The position numbers and the translations under genes were made by a program. From contig NC_088777.1 of assembly GCF_954871325.1 (NCBI RefSeq), forward strand, positions 48,647,366 to 48,711,365: a stretch of 64,000 nt of DNA. The letters run 5' to 3'. The stretch is from Gordionus sp. m RMFG-2023 (taxonomy: Eukaryota; Nematomorpha; Gordioida; Chordodea; Parachordodidae). Every line of letters starts with the position of its first letter. The stretch's first letter is position 1. Shown here piece by piece: positions 31,951 to 42,800 of this stretch. Below the pieces are notes generated by a model. The model did no database searches, was not told the DNA's origin, and worked only from the letters and a program-made list of their open reading frames with translations.

Positions 31951-32645
31951 TTTGATCAGGCCTGGCTATGTCTGCAAAAAAAAATTTCAGACCAATCTAT
32001 AACCCATATTTAAAATTCAAAAATCTTAAAGCACCTCTATTTTAAATTTTATCCAATATGATTTCCATCACATTTTTAAATTTTGATACTTCTAATACAT
32101 GCTCACAGTATACATTGCAACAACTTTACCTCTTTTACTCTTAAATTTTAATATTTATATAAAATTTATTAATAAAGTATATTTAATACCAAACACACAA
32201 ACTAAATAATTACCCTTCAACCCATGGTTTTTTGATCAGGTCTGGCTATGTCTGCAAAAAAAATTGCAGACCAATCTATAACCCATATTTAAAATTCAAA
32301 AATCTTAAAGCACCTCTATTTTAAATTTTATTCAATATGATTCCCATCTTATTTTTAAATTTTGATATTTCTAATACATGCTAGGCCTGGCTATGTCTGC
32401 AAAAAAAATTTCAGACCAATCTATAACCCATATTTAAAATTCAAAAATCTTAAAGCACCTTTATTTTAAATTTTATTCAATCTGATTTCCATCACATTTT
32501 TAAATTTTGATATTTCTAATACATACTCAAAGTATATATTACTACAATTTTACCTCTTTTACTCTTAAATTTTAATATTTGTATAAAATTTATTAATAAA
32601 GTATATTTAATACCATACACACAAACTAAATAATTACCCTTCAAC
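31951..32645. repeat. Tandem triplication of a unit of up to 260 bp
   Basis: Three direct copies begin with GGCCTGGCTATGTCTGC or its variants (about 31960, 32238 and 32384). Each continues TTCAGACCAATCTATAACCC and AAATCTTAAAGCACCTCTAT. The first and third run on to TAAATAATTACCCTTCAAC; the second is cut short. Confidence 0.88.
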
Positions 32646-32680
32646 ATCTATATAATTAATATTTTAAATTTATATATATT

Positions 32681-32752
32681 CAAGTTGGTGCATTCGGTAA
32701 AGCATATGCCTTTGAAATGGGATGGTAGAGTACGATTCTCGTAGAGAGCAAA
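32681..32752 (+). other. tRNA-like sequence, possible SINE head
   Basis: TTGGTGCATTCGG resembles a tRNA A box. About 33 nt further, AGTACGATTCTCG resembles a B box, with a T-arm-like GAG-TACGATT-CTC. The acceptor stem does not pair and the anticodon stem is imperfect, so it is not a functional tRNA. A (GATGAAGATTATATATATTA)-type short tandem follows at 32838-32895. A tRNA-derived SINE or decayed tRNA is possible. Confidence 0.3.
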
Positions 32753-33341
32753 AAATTAACATTACACTATATAGTCTCCTTAAATTTAAAATACATTAGG
32801 GAGATACGAAAACGATCGTGTTATGATTATGAAGATTATATATATTAGATGAAGATTATATATATTAGATGAAGATTATATATATTAGATAGATAATGTA
32901 AAAATACACAATTACAACAATACTGTCAACATGTTTTTGTTAATAAAGATTCATGATCCAAAACAAGATTTGAAAAGGTGATTCCAGTCTTTAAAACCTT
33001 CGCATGATTAACGTAATAAAGATAAAGAAAAGATTTGTTTTCGTGATTTGAAAGAGAATTTACAGCAAAAACATTTTAAAAAATCTAACTTGATGGAATA
33101 TAAAAAACGCCACCTTACGGATTAAAATTTATCATATTAAATATATATAAATTTAGATTGAGTTTTATTTATTAATAAAAGTTTTCTCATTATCGCAAAG
33201 CTATTTCATAGTGAAATAATTATATATAAAATTTACAATTTCTTATGTTTTGATGGAAATAAGACATCGAGAATATTATAAAGTTGTTTATTGAACTATG
33301 ATAATCAAAAAAATCCTTAAAATACAAAATAATATGTTGTT

Positions 33342-35459
33342 TGTTATGTTTTAACCAGTTTATAATAGTTATTATGTATTTGTTCTAGTAATATGTTTTT
33401 ATATTACTATTTATATTTTTATTTCTTTGTTCAATTAGAAGTGATATGTTTTTGTCATTATCATGTATATCTTTTTTTTTTGGTCACGTATACCAAGTTT
33501 GTTTTGATTTCATCCTCAAAACTGGTTCTAGCCAGTTTTCGAGATGGGCCTGGATTATTAACATTCTTTTTTTTTTTAATTTATCTATATAAAGACCACG
33601 AAAATTGAAATTCTGGATTGTGATTTTTTTTTTATGAATGATTTTATTAATTTTTTTTTTGTATAAAATAAATTTGTTTTACCATATTTTTACTACCTTG
33701 TCCGCGTGATACCTTGACTAAAACTTTACCCTAACACGGTCCCCTGGATCCCATCATCGACCATCCCGGACCCCCGATCATAGAATGTGTTTTCCCCACT
33801 CTGACGGTGGGACCCAACTCTGGCGCCCAACGTGCTTTCGATACCCTACGAATTCGTCGTTTTTTACATGGAAACCACGAACAAAACTCAATGATACCAT
33901 CGTCGTGATATCCGACCCCGACGGGATGATAAATGCCCTGACACCGATGCAACCAGAGAAGATTACGTTACCATATTCCCCAAAGAACCATACAATAGAG
34001 CCCAAAACACCATCCTACCAACTGCAACACCAAATCGTACTATCACCAACCTGCCCCAAGCCGTCAATGACCCTGTCAAAATAATCAACCCCCGAACCCC
34101 ACTTTTCTCTGCAATAGGATTCCGCAAATCCATCGCTGAGGTCGGGAAAGAACTCTCAAATCCCCCGACCCAAAGGGCAAACCGTAGCGACTTCGATCCA
34201 GCAAGCACGACAATTTATGAGGAGGAACCCGCAAACCCGTCAGAAACCCCTCCCGGGGGTAGCAGATTTTAAGCGGGGAGGAGCATATAAATCTCACGAA
34301 ACACCGTTTTTTTTTTCGCGCACTAAAACTTTTTTTTTATTAGATATATAAAAATACATTACATATTTATACCTACCTCCCCCTTTCCCCGAATTTCTTT
34401 ATCTTAGTAGGATTAAAATCCGCCCTGACCCCGCGGTACGGCGTATGCCGTTATTATTTTTATTTTTGGTTATTGATTATATGCTAATTTAAATTAACTA
34501 AGGATTAAAATTCGCCCTGACAACGCGGTGCGGCTATGCCGTTTATTTTGTTAGACATTTAAATGAGCCTAAGGTAATGAACTCAGGATTAAATTCCGCC
34601 CTGACAACGCGGTGTGGCGATGCCGTTTATTTTGTTAGACATTTTTATGAGCCTAAGGTAATGAACTTAGGATTAAATTCCGCCCTGACAACGCGGTGCG
34701 GCTATGCCGTGTATTTTGTTAGACATTTTTATGAGCCTAAGGTAATGAACTCAGGATTAAATTCCGCCCTGACAACGCGGTGTGGCTATGCCATTTATTT
34801 TGTTAGACATTTTATGAGCCTAAGGTAATGAACTTAGGATTAAATTCCGCCCTGACAACGCGGTGCGGCGTATACCGTTATATATTTTTTTTTGGGTTGT
34901 AAAATAAATTTTTATTTAGGCCTGCCATCTGACCTCATCCGAAAGGTGCGACGGTAGTAGAAGTTAAGCGGGGAGGAGTGTTGTGTTTTAACTAGTTTAT
35001 AATAGTTATTATGTCTTTGTTCTAGTGATATGTTTTTATATTACCATTTATATTTTTGTTTTCTTTGTTCAATTAGAAGTGATGTGTTCCTTATTATCAT
35101 ATATATCTTTTTTTTCTTTGCTCACGTATACCAAGTTTGTTTTGATTTCATCCTCAAAACTGGTTCTAGCCAGTTTTCAAGATGGGCCTAGATTATTAAC
35201 ATTCTTTTTTTTTATTAAATTTATCTATATAAAGACCACGAAAAAGGAAATTCGGGATTGTGATTTTTTTTTTACGAATGATTTTATTAATTTCTTTTTT
35301 TGTAACTAATAAATTTGTTTTACCATATTTACACTACCTTATCCGCGTGATACCTTGACTAAAACTTTACCCTAACACGGTCCCCTGGATCGCATTATCG
35401 ACCATCCCGGACCCCGATCACGGACTGTGTTTTCCCAACTCTGATGGTGGGACCCAAAA
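33342..35459 (+). mobile_element. Short non-autonomous LTR retroelement (fossil)
   Basis: Two direct LTRs of about 475 bp (33342-33815 and 34979-35455) flank about 1.16 kb. Both LTRs begin TGTTNTGTTTTAAC and end near GGTGGGACCCA. Just inside the left LTR is TGGCGCCCAACGTG (from 33821), matching the known tRNA-Lys primer-binding site. A polypurine tract AAGCGGGGAGGAG lies directly before the right LTR, and an identical 13-mer is found at 34271. TTGTT flanks both sides (33337-33341 and 35460-35464), a candidate target duplication. The interior has no recognisable gag or pol and holds an 84-bp tandem array. The LTRs are still very similar, so the insertion is fairly young; the copy resembles TRIM/LARD-type derivatives. 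Confidence 0.85.
34409..34880. repeat. 84-bp tandem repeat inside the LTR element
   Basis: Six units begin AGGATTAAA at 34409, 34501, 34585, 34669, 34753 and 34836. Each contains CCGCCCTGACAACGCGGTG and the central ones also TTTTGTTAGACATTTTTATG. The repeat stays open in one frame because the unit is a multiple of three; I do not regard this as coding. Confidence 0.92.
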
Positions 35460-35615
35460 TTGTTAATATAATAAAATTTTTAATTTAAATTATTACCGAA
35501 GGTAAAAAAAAAACTAGACCTTTCGAAGTAAATTGAACTTGCTTAATTTTTTTTTTAATATCATTAACAATTAAAATTTGTATAATTGTTTTTGAATGTC
35601 ATTATCAATTAAAAC

Positions 35616-35834
35616 TAGTGTTTTTAATCGGCTCATTTTGAGCCGATTTTTAAAAACGGCTAACTCAATATTTTGCTAGAAATTATTATTCAAGCCATAA
35701 GATTTTGCTCATAGTGGCACAAAGGTTTGAACATTTATTAACGAAATCACGATGCTTAGACAATAATTTTCTGGCTATAATATTTAGTTAACCATTTTTT
35801 AAAAAAAGGTCAAATCGAGCAGTTTAACAACACT
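35616..35834. repeat. MITE, GAGCCG family, copy 3
   Basis: The left end is TAGTGTTTTTAATCGGCTCA and the right end is GAGCAGTTTAACAACACTA, its inverse. The interior has CGGCTAACTCAATATTTTGC, GGCACAAAGGTTTGAACATT and AACGAAATCACGATGCTTAG. Confidence 0.8.
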
Positions 35835-36483
35835 AAAACAAGTAACTTTAAAAAAATAAAACGACTTCTTAACAATTTCATGTATATTTATTTTGCTATT
35901 TTTTATAAATAGTTTGCATGATATTTCTAATATATTTTTTAAAAGAAATAAAAAAGATCATTTGAATAACATATATAAAATATAAATTATTGACTTTTTC
36001 TTTTAGCAAAATAAAATATAAGCAGTTTGAATAAAAAAGATATTATAAAAATAAAAGTAATTAAAATTTTGACAAATTTTAAAAAAATTTTTTTTAATAT
36101 TGTTGCAGTTGTGTATTTTTTACTTATTTAATATTCAATATCATCAAATAATGTTTAAATGTAGATTCGTAGATTTTATATTTAATTTTATAAAATATAT
36201 AATCTTATAAATTATGAATGTCTAATATCAAAAGAATGTCAAACAATTTGGATTATTACTTGTTTCGGGGATTTTGAGGAAAATATTTATTCTCATTCTT
36301 TTATTTTTCCATATATTTTTCTTTGTAAACTGATTTTTGACCATGATTCATAATTTTTATATGATTTTCATTGTGATAATGATATTTATTGAAATTAAAA
36401 GACATCTTTGTTTAAGATATGAATACGTAAAAAGTGTTAAAATTTTATATAGGAAGTAGGAATGACGATAAACCAACGCATAC

Positions 36484-36831
36484 GCTGCATTTATAGTAAA
36501 CGTGATATCTTCAAGCGTTTAGACGCAATGTTATTACAGATGATTCAGTTTTGAAAACTGATTTAAGGTAAGGTAAAATAGAGATAATTATTTATATAAT
36601 ATTTTAAAAAAATCATATACCTTTTTATTGAATTTGCAATTATTTTTAAAATCGTACGCATATTTTTTATTAACGCATCGCAACTTGTTTTTCAAATTCT
36701 ATTATAGCGTTAGCATCATGACGCACCATATTTATAAATTTATATCTATTTATTAACTTAATTTTGTAATAACACTGCAAAAAATAACGCCACGCTTGAA
36801 CAAAACGCGTTTACTTTGAATGTGGCTTAAG
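36484..36831. repeat. Foldback MITE, AAGCGTTTAGACGC type
   Basis: The left arm has GCTGCATTTATAGTAAACGT, TTCAAGCGTTTAGACGCAAT and GTTATTACAGA. The right arm has the inverse: GTAATAACACTGCAAA, AACGCCACGCTTGAACAAAA and CGCGTTTACTTTGAATGTGG. About 350 bp in total. Confidence 0.7.
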
Positions 36832-38856
36832 TTGAAATGTGGTGAAGGGACTGTGGTTAGGAGACTTTATCATTCCTTGCATACCAAAAATTATGTGAAA
36901 GATTTTCTAAATTGGTTCAATTCTTAAAATTACGTTTCATTTGAGCGAATATTAATCATCCTAAAATTATAATAAAATAATATGCCGCAATTTAAATAAT
37001 TTATAATTTTTTTTAAAATATAGAAAAATATCAGTTTGATTGTTGATCTACAAGTTTAAATTCCTTGTTTATGCTTTGTGTTTTTAATGCTATAATAATA
37101 TAAATAATATATTTTACAAGAAAGCAATTAACTCATGCGTATAAATTTTCTAAAGCTACGTTTATTTATAAATCTATTATATTGCCTTATTTTAAAAAAT
37201 TCTTAAAATATATAACTGTTGATTTGGTGTATTCTTAGCTAAATTTTTTATTTAGAGAAAATATAAATATTTCTAAAATTTCCATTTTATACTAGATAGA
37301 TATTTGTTCACTACGCTACAGTGTCTACATGACAGGATTTTCACTGGATGCAAATCACCTTCGAAAACCTATTCCTACCCCCCTAACCATTTTTAATTTC
37401 ACCTTTTTAATTATAATGATACTCTATCAGAAAATTTAAAAAGAATAACTTAAATTATTTTATCTCTATTACTAACTATCGACATTTTGTGAATATTAAG
37501 GAGTTATTTTTTAGATAATAAATTCAATTAAAACCCCATCATTTACAATGAATTCATTATTATAGCATAATGAGCATGCTGAAAATGTCTAAACCTTTTA
37601 AATAACATTTGTAAGGATAGCAGAAAGATTTATTTGGAAAATAATTTCTATGACTGTTTGCAATATATAGATTTGGTTTATGAACTGTATTTAATAGGTC
37701 TAAAATTAAAGTATTAATTTTTACAGCAATAAATTTTGTTATATTTTATCTCAAAATTTAATAGATAACCCCCCAAAAAAATGTATCCTACCCCCATTAA
37801 ATCCGCCTACCCCCCTCAAAAAAAAGAATACAAACTGCTCCTACCCCTTCCCCTAATTAATGTAGACGCTGCTACGCTATATAAATATCCCGATGTTTCC
37901 CGATGTTGATTTGCTATAATAAAATTTGAACAGTCTATTAACCGTTTTAAATCTTAATTTCTTCCAATGGGTAGAGTCAGAAACACAAATATCTAAATTT
38001 GTGAGGACATTATTAACTCAGAAAGGTAATTTTTGTAGAAAGGTGATATATCAATTAATTATAAATGTACCATTATAGATATAATCTATAAATTATCGGA
38101 GTTTTTGAGCCTACTTAAATTAAAATATTCAAAATTACTAATTTAGAAGAAGATAGGATTAGACCAAAAAATAGTTCTTAATGAGGATTAATATAAATTT
38201 GGAAACTAATCAAATTTTGTAAAAATTTTAAATGAGTATCTAGATTTTACTACATTTAACGATTATATTAATATAAAATTGTTATTCATTAAATATAACA
38301 ACCACTCTGCCAAGGTACATTGATATAAATAGTTTAGTATGGCTAAAAATATCGTTACAGATAAGCATGCCTTAATGATTACAATTTTGAGAATATTTTT
38401 GTTATATTTGGAGGAATGATGATTATAATTAAGACTTAATTTTTATTTTAATTCTTTAATAGGCTACTCTTCGTCAACATTTTATTATCATATAAAAAAT
38501 CACATTTAAGGAATCAACAAATGCCTTTCTGTTTATAAATTCGTTTTATTAAATCAATATTTTATGTCATATTCCTAGAGGTCATATCATCAATTTTTAA
38601 AAAAATGTTATTGTTAAATTAGCTCAAATTAAAACTAGAGGACGAAAACGCTTTTTATCATGTATCACGTAAATTATTTGAGCGATGAAAAATCGCGTTA
38701 AATTAATAAAAGTAATTTTTAAAAAAAACTTTAAAATGAAATAGAAATAGGACATTAGGGTATAAAAAATTGAAACAAATAAAAAGTAGAAAACAACACA
38801 TTACTAACTATTTATTAAATTTAACATTTATTTCTAATCATTTTATACTATACATC

Positions 38857-39106
38857 AGGGGCATCACTAGACTTTACAATCTCAGGGGGCACAAAAAATT
38901 TTTTTAGATTATTTTCAAGATTACCTTTTTTTTAATTAACTTCATCCTAAATTACTCCTTTTTTTCTTAGCTAAAACTATTTATTTTTAGTAGTATAAAA
39001 AAAATTCAAGATTTTGAGGGGGTTCTTCAAATCAGGAAGCTTGAGCCTCTGCCAATGATATATATCATTGGCCTCTGCAGCCCCCTCCCTTCTAGTGATG
39101 CTACTG
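38857..39106. repeat. Small MITE with CAGNNGCATCACTAGA ends
   Basis: The left end is CAGGGGCATCACTAGA and the right end the inverse of CAGTAGCATCACTAGA. It encloses about 250 bp with a perfect 22-bp palindrome at 39051-39072, flanked by CCTCTGC on both sides. The CAG start suggests hAT, but no 8-bp target duplication is obvious. Confidence 0.6.
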
Positions 39107-39739
39107 TTTTATATATGGATTTTTATAATCTAACAATATATTAATTATTTATTTGTATATAGATATAATATTGGCTCAATATATTTAGTTCGCTTCAATA
39201 TTTAAATTTTAACAATAGAATACTATATTAAGTATTATAAATCTTACATAAGTATAATAAAAATTGTATCTGTATCTAGACACGTTTCTAAAGGAAATAT
39301 TCTTATTCAAGATCTAATTTAATGATATCTTTTAACAACTCTATATTTTAGTATATAAATAAGACAAAATTTTATATAACTTTAATATAAAGCAATTCAA
39401 AAATAAAGATAATTTAATTCTAAATAGAAGATAATATAAATTTTAAAATAATAAAGATTTTTTTGAACTGCTGTTCATAATGTTTTTAACAGCCAATCTA
39501 ATGGATATAACATTACTTTTATTTGTCCATCTTAGTGAAAGGTTTTGGTAACGGGCCTATTAGTAAGTAAAAGATTTTAATATATTTTTTATTTATACTA
39601 AAAGTAAAAATAATAGTATTGTTTGTATTATAAATATATATTCATTTCAGACTATTAGTACTCTTATCGGTCATAGTTTAGGATTGGAAATAATAATGAA
39701 TAGATTAATTAACCATTCATAGATATTTTTAAATTTCAT

Positions 39740-39861
39740 ATGGTAAATGTTTTTAAAGTTTTAGAGAAAATCTACCGTTCACATTCTGCATTAGCAGGAG
39801 TTTTAAAGGAATTTGAATCCCGTGGATTAATCAAAACCATATTACCCCCTATCGATTTTAC
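39740..39861 (+). CDS. YARS2: YARS2 exon 1: start and N-terminal targeting region
   Basis: ATG at 39740, followed by [20 protein letters not shown] and [15 protein letters not shown], the latter matching the conserved L..RG helix of TyrRS. The N terminus is basic and lacks acidic residues at first, as for a mitochondrial presequence. It ends in phase 2 before GTAATT. Confidence 0.85.
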
Positions 39862-42800
39862 GTAATTTTATAATTATTTGAATATGTAAATATAATTTAA
39901 AGTATATATAATGAATCTAATTTCATAAAACCTTTGAATATATATGCTGGTATAGATCCTACTGCTGATAGTCTTCATCTAGGAAACCTATTAATAATCC
40001 TTGGTTTAGTTAGATGGCAATCATTTGGACATCAAATTCATTTATTAGTAATATTATTATGACCTTTATTTTTTAAATAAAAATAAGATAGGAGAAGGAA
40101 CTGCAAAAATTGGAGATCCATCTGGCAGTACAATAAATCGCAAGATGATTGATGATTTAATTTTACTGCAAAATGTCAATCTGATTAAATTAGACTTGAA
40201 TAATATATTAGAAAATTTTAAAAACTTTATATGCAATAAGGATGATTACACATGTAATTTTCAATTATTACCTGCTAAGTAATTTTTTGTATTTCTAATT
40301 AAACTCATAAATTATAGAATTTATAACAATATGGACTGGTATAAATCTATTAATGTTATCAATTATTTATCTGATGTTGGCAGATATTTTAGAATGGGAA
40401 CCATGCTTAGAAAAAATTTGTAATTGAAATTTTTTAAGTTTTTAATTATAATATATTTATTTATTTAGTATTAAGAATAGAATAAGTTCAATTGAGGATA
40501 AAGGACTCACTTTTAATGAATTTACTTATCAAATATTTCAAGCATATGACTGGTACCATTTATATTGCAAAGAAAATTGTGTTTTTCAGGTTATTAAAAT
40601 TTGATTTGATTACCTTATTAAGCCTCAATCTTTATTTTTTTTTAAATCATTTATAAAAATTTATTTATTACTATGACAATTTTTATTTTACAGAAGAATG
40701 CATAGGTTACCCCCTTTAATTCTTTTAGAAAAGGGAAAATGGTTTTAAATGAATTGATTATAAAGCAAAATTTTAACTCATTTTATTATTTAAATTCATG
40801 TCCTCTCTTAAAAATTACATAAACATTGCTTTTTATTTGTCCATAATTATTTAAGACAAATTTCTTATTGCTCGATATAGTGTTTCTATTTTACCAGGTA
40901 AGTGAGATGCACTTTCAGCTGATGTCAATAACACCAATACTAATACATAGTGTGGTTAAACTACCTAACTTTAATCAACTATAAAACATGGTAGACTTGT
41001 TTTTATCCAAAAATATTTGAATCAATCTTCAAGTTGAGACTCATTAGAGGCTTAATTCAATTTTTTATGTTAAAAGCTTGATTAAGCCACAATAGAGATG
41101 GTCAAAGTTACTACTAATACAGTATTAACCAATACCATCAATATTCAATCCCTGCAACAAAAATAATACTGTTATATATATTTAATTTAGGAAATTCATA
41201 AAATTAAATTAAACATAATCTTCTTTCTTTTTATTGGTTAATTTTTATAAAAAATTTTTAAAAATACCAATATTATATATTTTTTTAAAAAATAATTATA
41301 AAAGTTCATTTTTAGTGTTCACCTGGTATCAGTTGAAATTTAAAATATTGACTAATAGCATTACCAACTACTGCTATTGTTTTATCTCTGCATATGTTTA
41401 GTGGCTAATTATACTTCATTATCATTTAAAGAAAGGCCCTGTTTATATATTATTTTAATCTTTCGAGGTTTAACATTAGAAATGTTTTGTATTGGCCTAA
41501 GCCTGAGGCCCAATAAAATAAATTTATATTTAAACCTCCCCTGGCTGGTGCAGCCTACAGCCCAATTCAAATTTTGTTCTATTTTATTAAGAATTTATAA
41601 AAAAAAAAAATATGAAATATCTCCTGTCATCCGATTTTTTTAAAAACATTTATTTATTTATTTTTGAAGCAACGGGGCTTCATTTACCGGTGGAAAATCA
41701 TAAATTCAGGGTGAAATAGCGGAGTCAATTGGATCCTCTCCAATCAGTCCTTGTGAGCGGGTGTGTGCCATAGTCAGATAACTTAAAACTTACTTAAAAT
41801 GCTTCAAATTAAAACTCAAATTATTTATTAACAAAACGGACAAATATTTTTTTTTTTTAAACTTTAATTAAATTAATTTTAAATATAAAAAATTTACAAA
41901 TCAAATTATCAGATCCTGGTAAACATAAAAATTAGTCCCTTTTTATTAGGGGAAAATAAAAAAGCCCAATTATTAATTAAAATAAAATTGGCGCAAAGTG
42001 AAAAAAATGAACGTTTTCGTGAAGAAGAGATGTAATTAGTTTTATCTTACATAATTGGGGGATAAAACCAACCCCCCCCCTACACTTTTCGGAACTCTAA
42101 TTATATCTGCGGATTCAGAACTTTATCAGTAATGAAAGTCTTTCTAAGAAATCCAAAAGTATGGAAAATCCCTGATGAAAACACAAAAGCCATATGTTTT
42201 AATGTAATTAAATCTAAACAAAAGAGCAGAGTTGTTAAAAGATACTTTTTTTAAATGGATCTAGATACAGATACATCGTCTAAAATAATATCTAGATACA
42301 AATATTTTAATCGAAAATCTATCTTGATACAGATACCACATTTAATATGAGGCACTTAACTATTTTATAATTAAAAAAAAATAACCCTAATGGCAAAAAA
42401 TGTAAATAACTTTAAAACATTTCTAATTTTTGATAGTCAATTTAAGGCGAAAAGATAAGTAAATGAAACATTCATTAATATTATTCGAATTTAACCTTCA
42501 TTTTATAAGATGGTGTTTACTTCAGGTCCCGCAACTGATGGGGGGCCAGACTACAGAATCGTTATTATGGCGAATCGCTAGTTTTAATTATTTATAAACT
42601 TATCAGAGTTTTGAAATGCTAAAAATAAAAGGAGAATGCTCAAACAGGATTTTAGATCAAATTTTACCTTAAAATTCCAAATCTTTTTCCTCTAAAAAAA
42701 AATCACTCATAAGTGAATCTTTTGCGATTTTTATGCGTAAAAAAAAATTCTTTCTTGATAGATTTTTTTAAAGAAAGAAATCTTCTTTAAAATAAAATCT

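Larger units (their letters stand above)
35835..39739. other. Region upstream of YARS2; two small foldback elements
   Basis: AT-rich. Besides the elements at 36484-36831 and 38857-39106 it contains a pyrimidine-rich stretch with repeated TACCCCC (37370-37390 and 37760-37850) and one copy of the CACGTATCACGTAA short repeat (38630-38690). No gene was recognised. The YARS2 promoter should lie shortly before 39740; no clear TATA or initiator can be defended in such AT-rich DNA. Confidence 0.5.

Noticed and set aside
32681-32752. Functional tRNA gene
   Set aside because: A- and B-box-like motifs exist, but the acceptor stem does not pair and the T-stem is short; kept only as tRNA-like.
33785-34084. 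99-codon plus-strand frame after the left LTR
   Set aside because: No gag or other family motif is visible; overlapping minus-strand frames are equally long, as expected in a GC-richer stretch.
34577-34828. Repeat protein frame with NSGLNSALTTRCG units
   Set aside because: It is the 84-bp tandem array of the LTR element, whose period is a multiple of three. No conservation argument supports coding.
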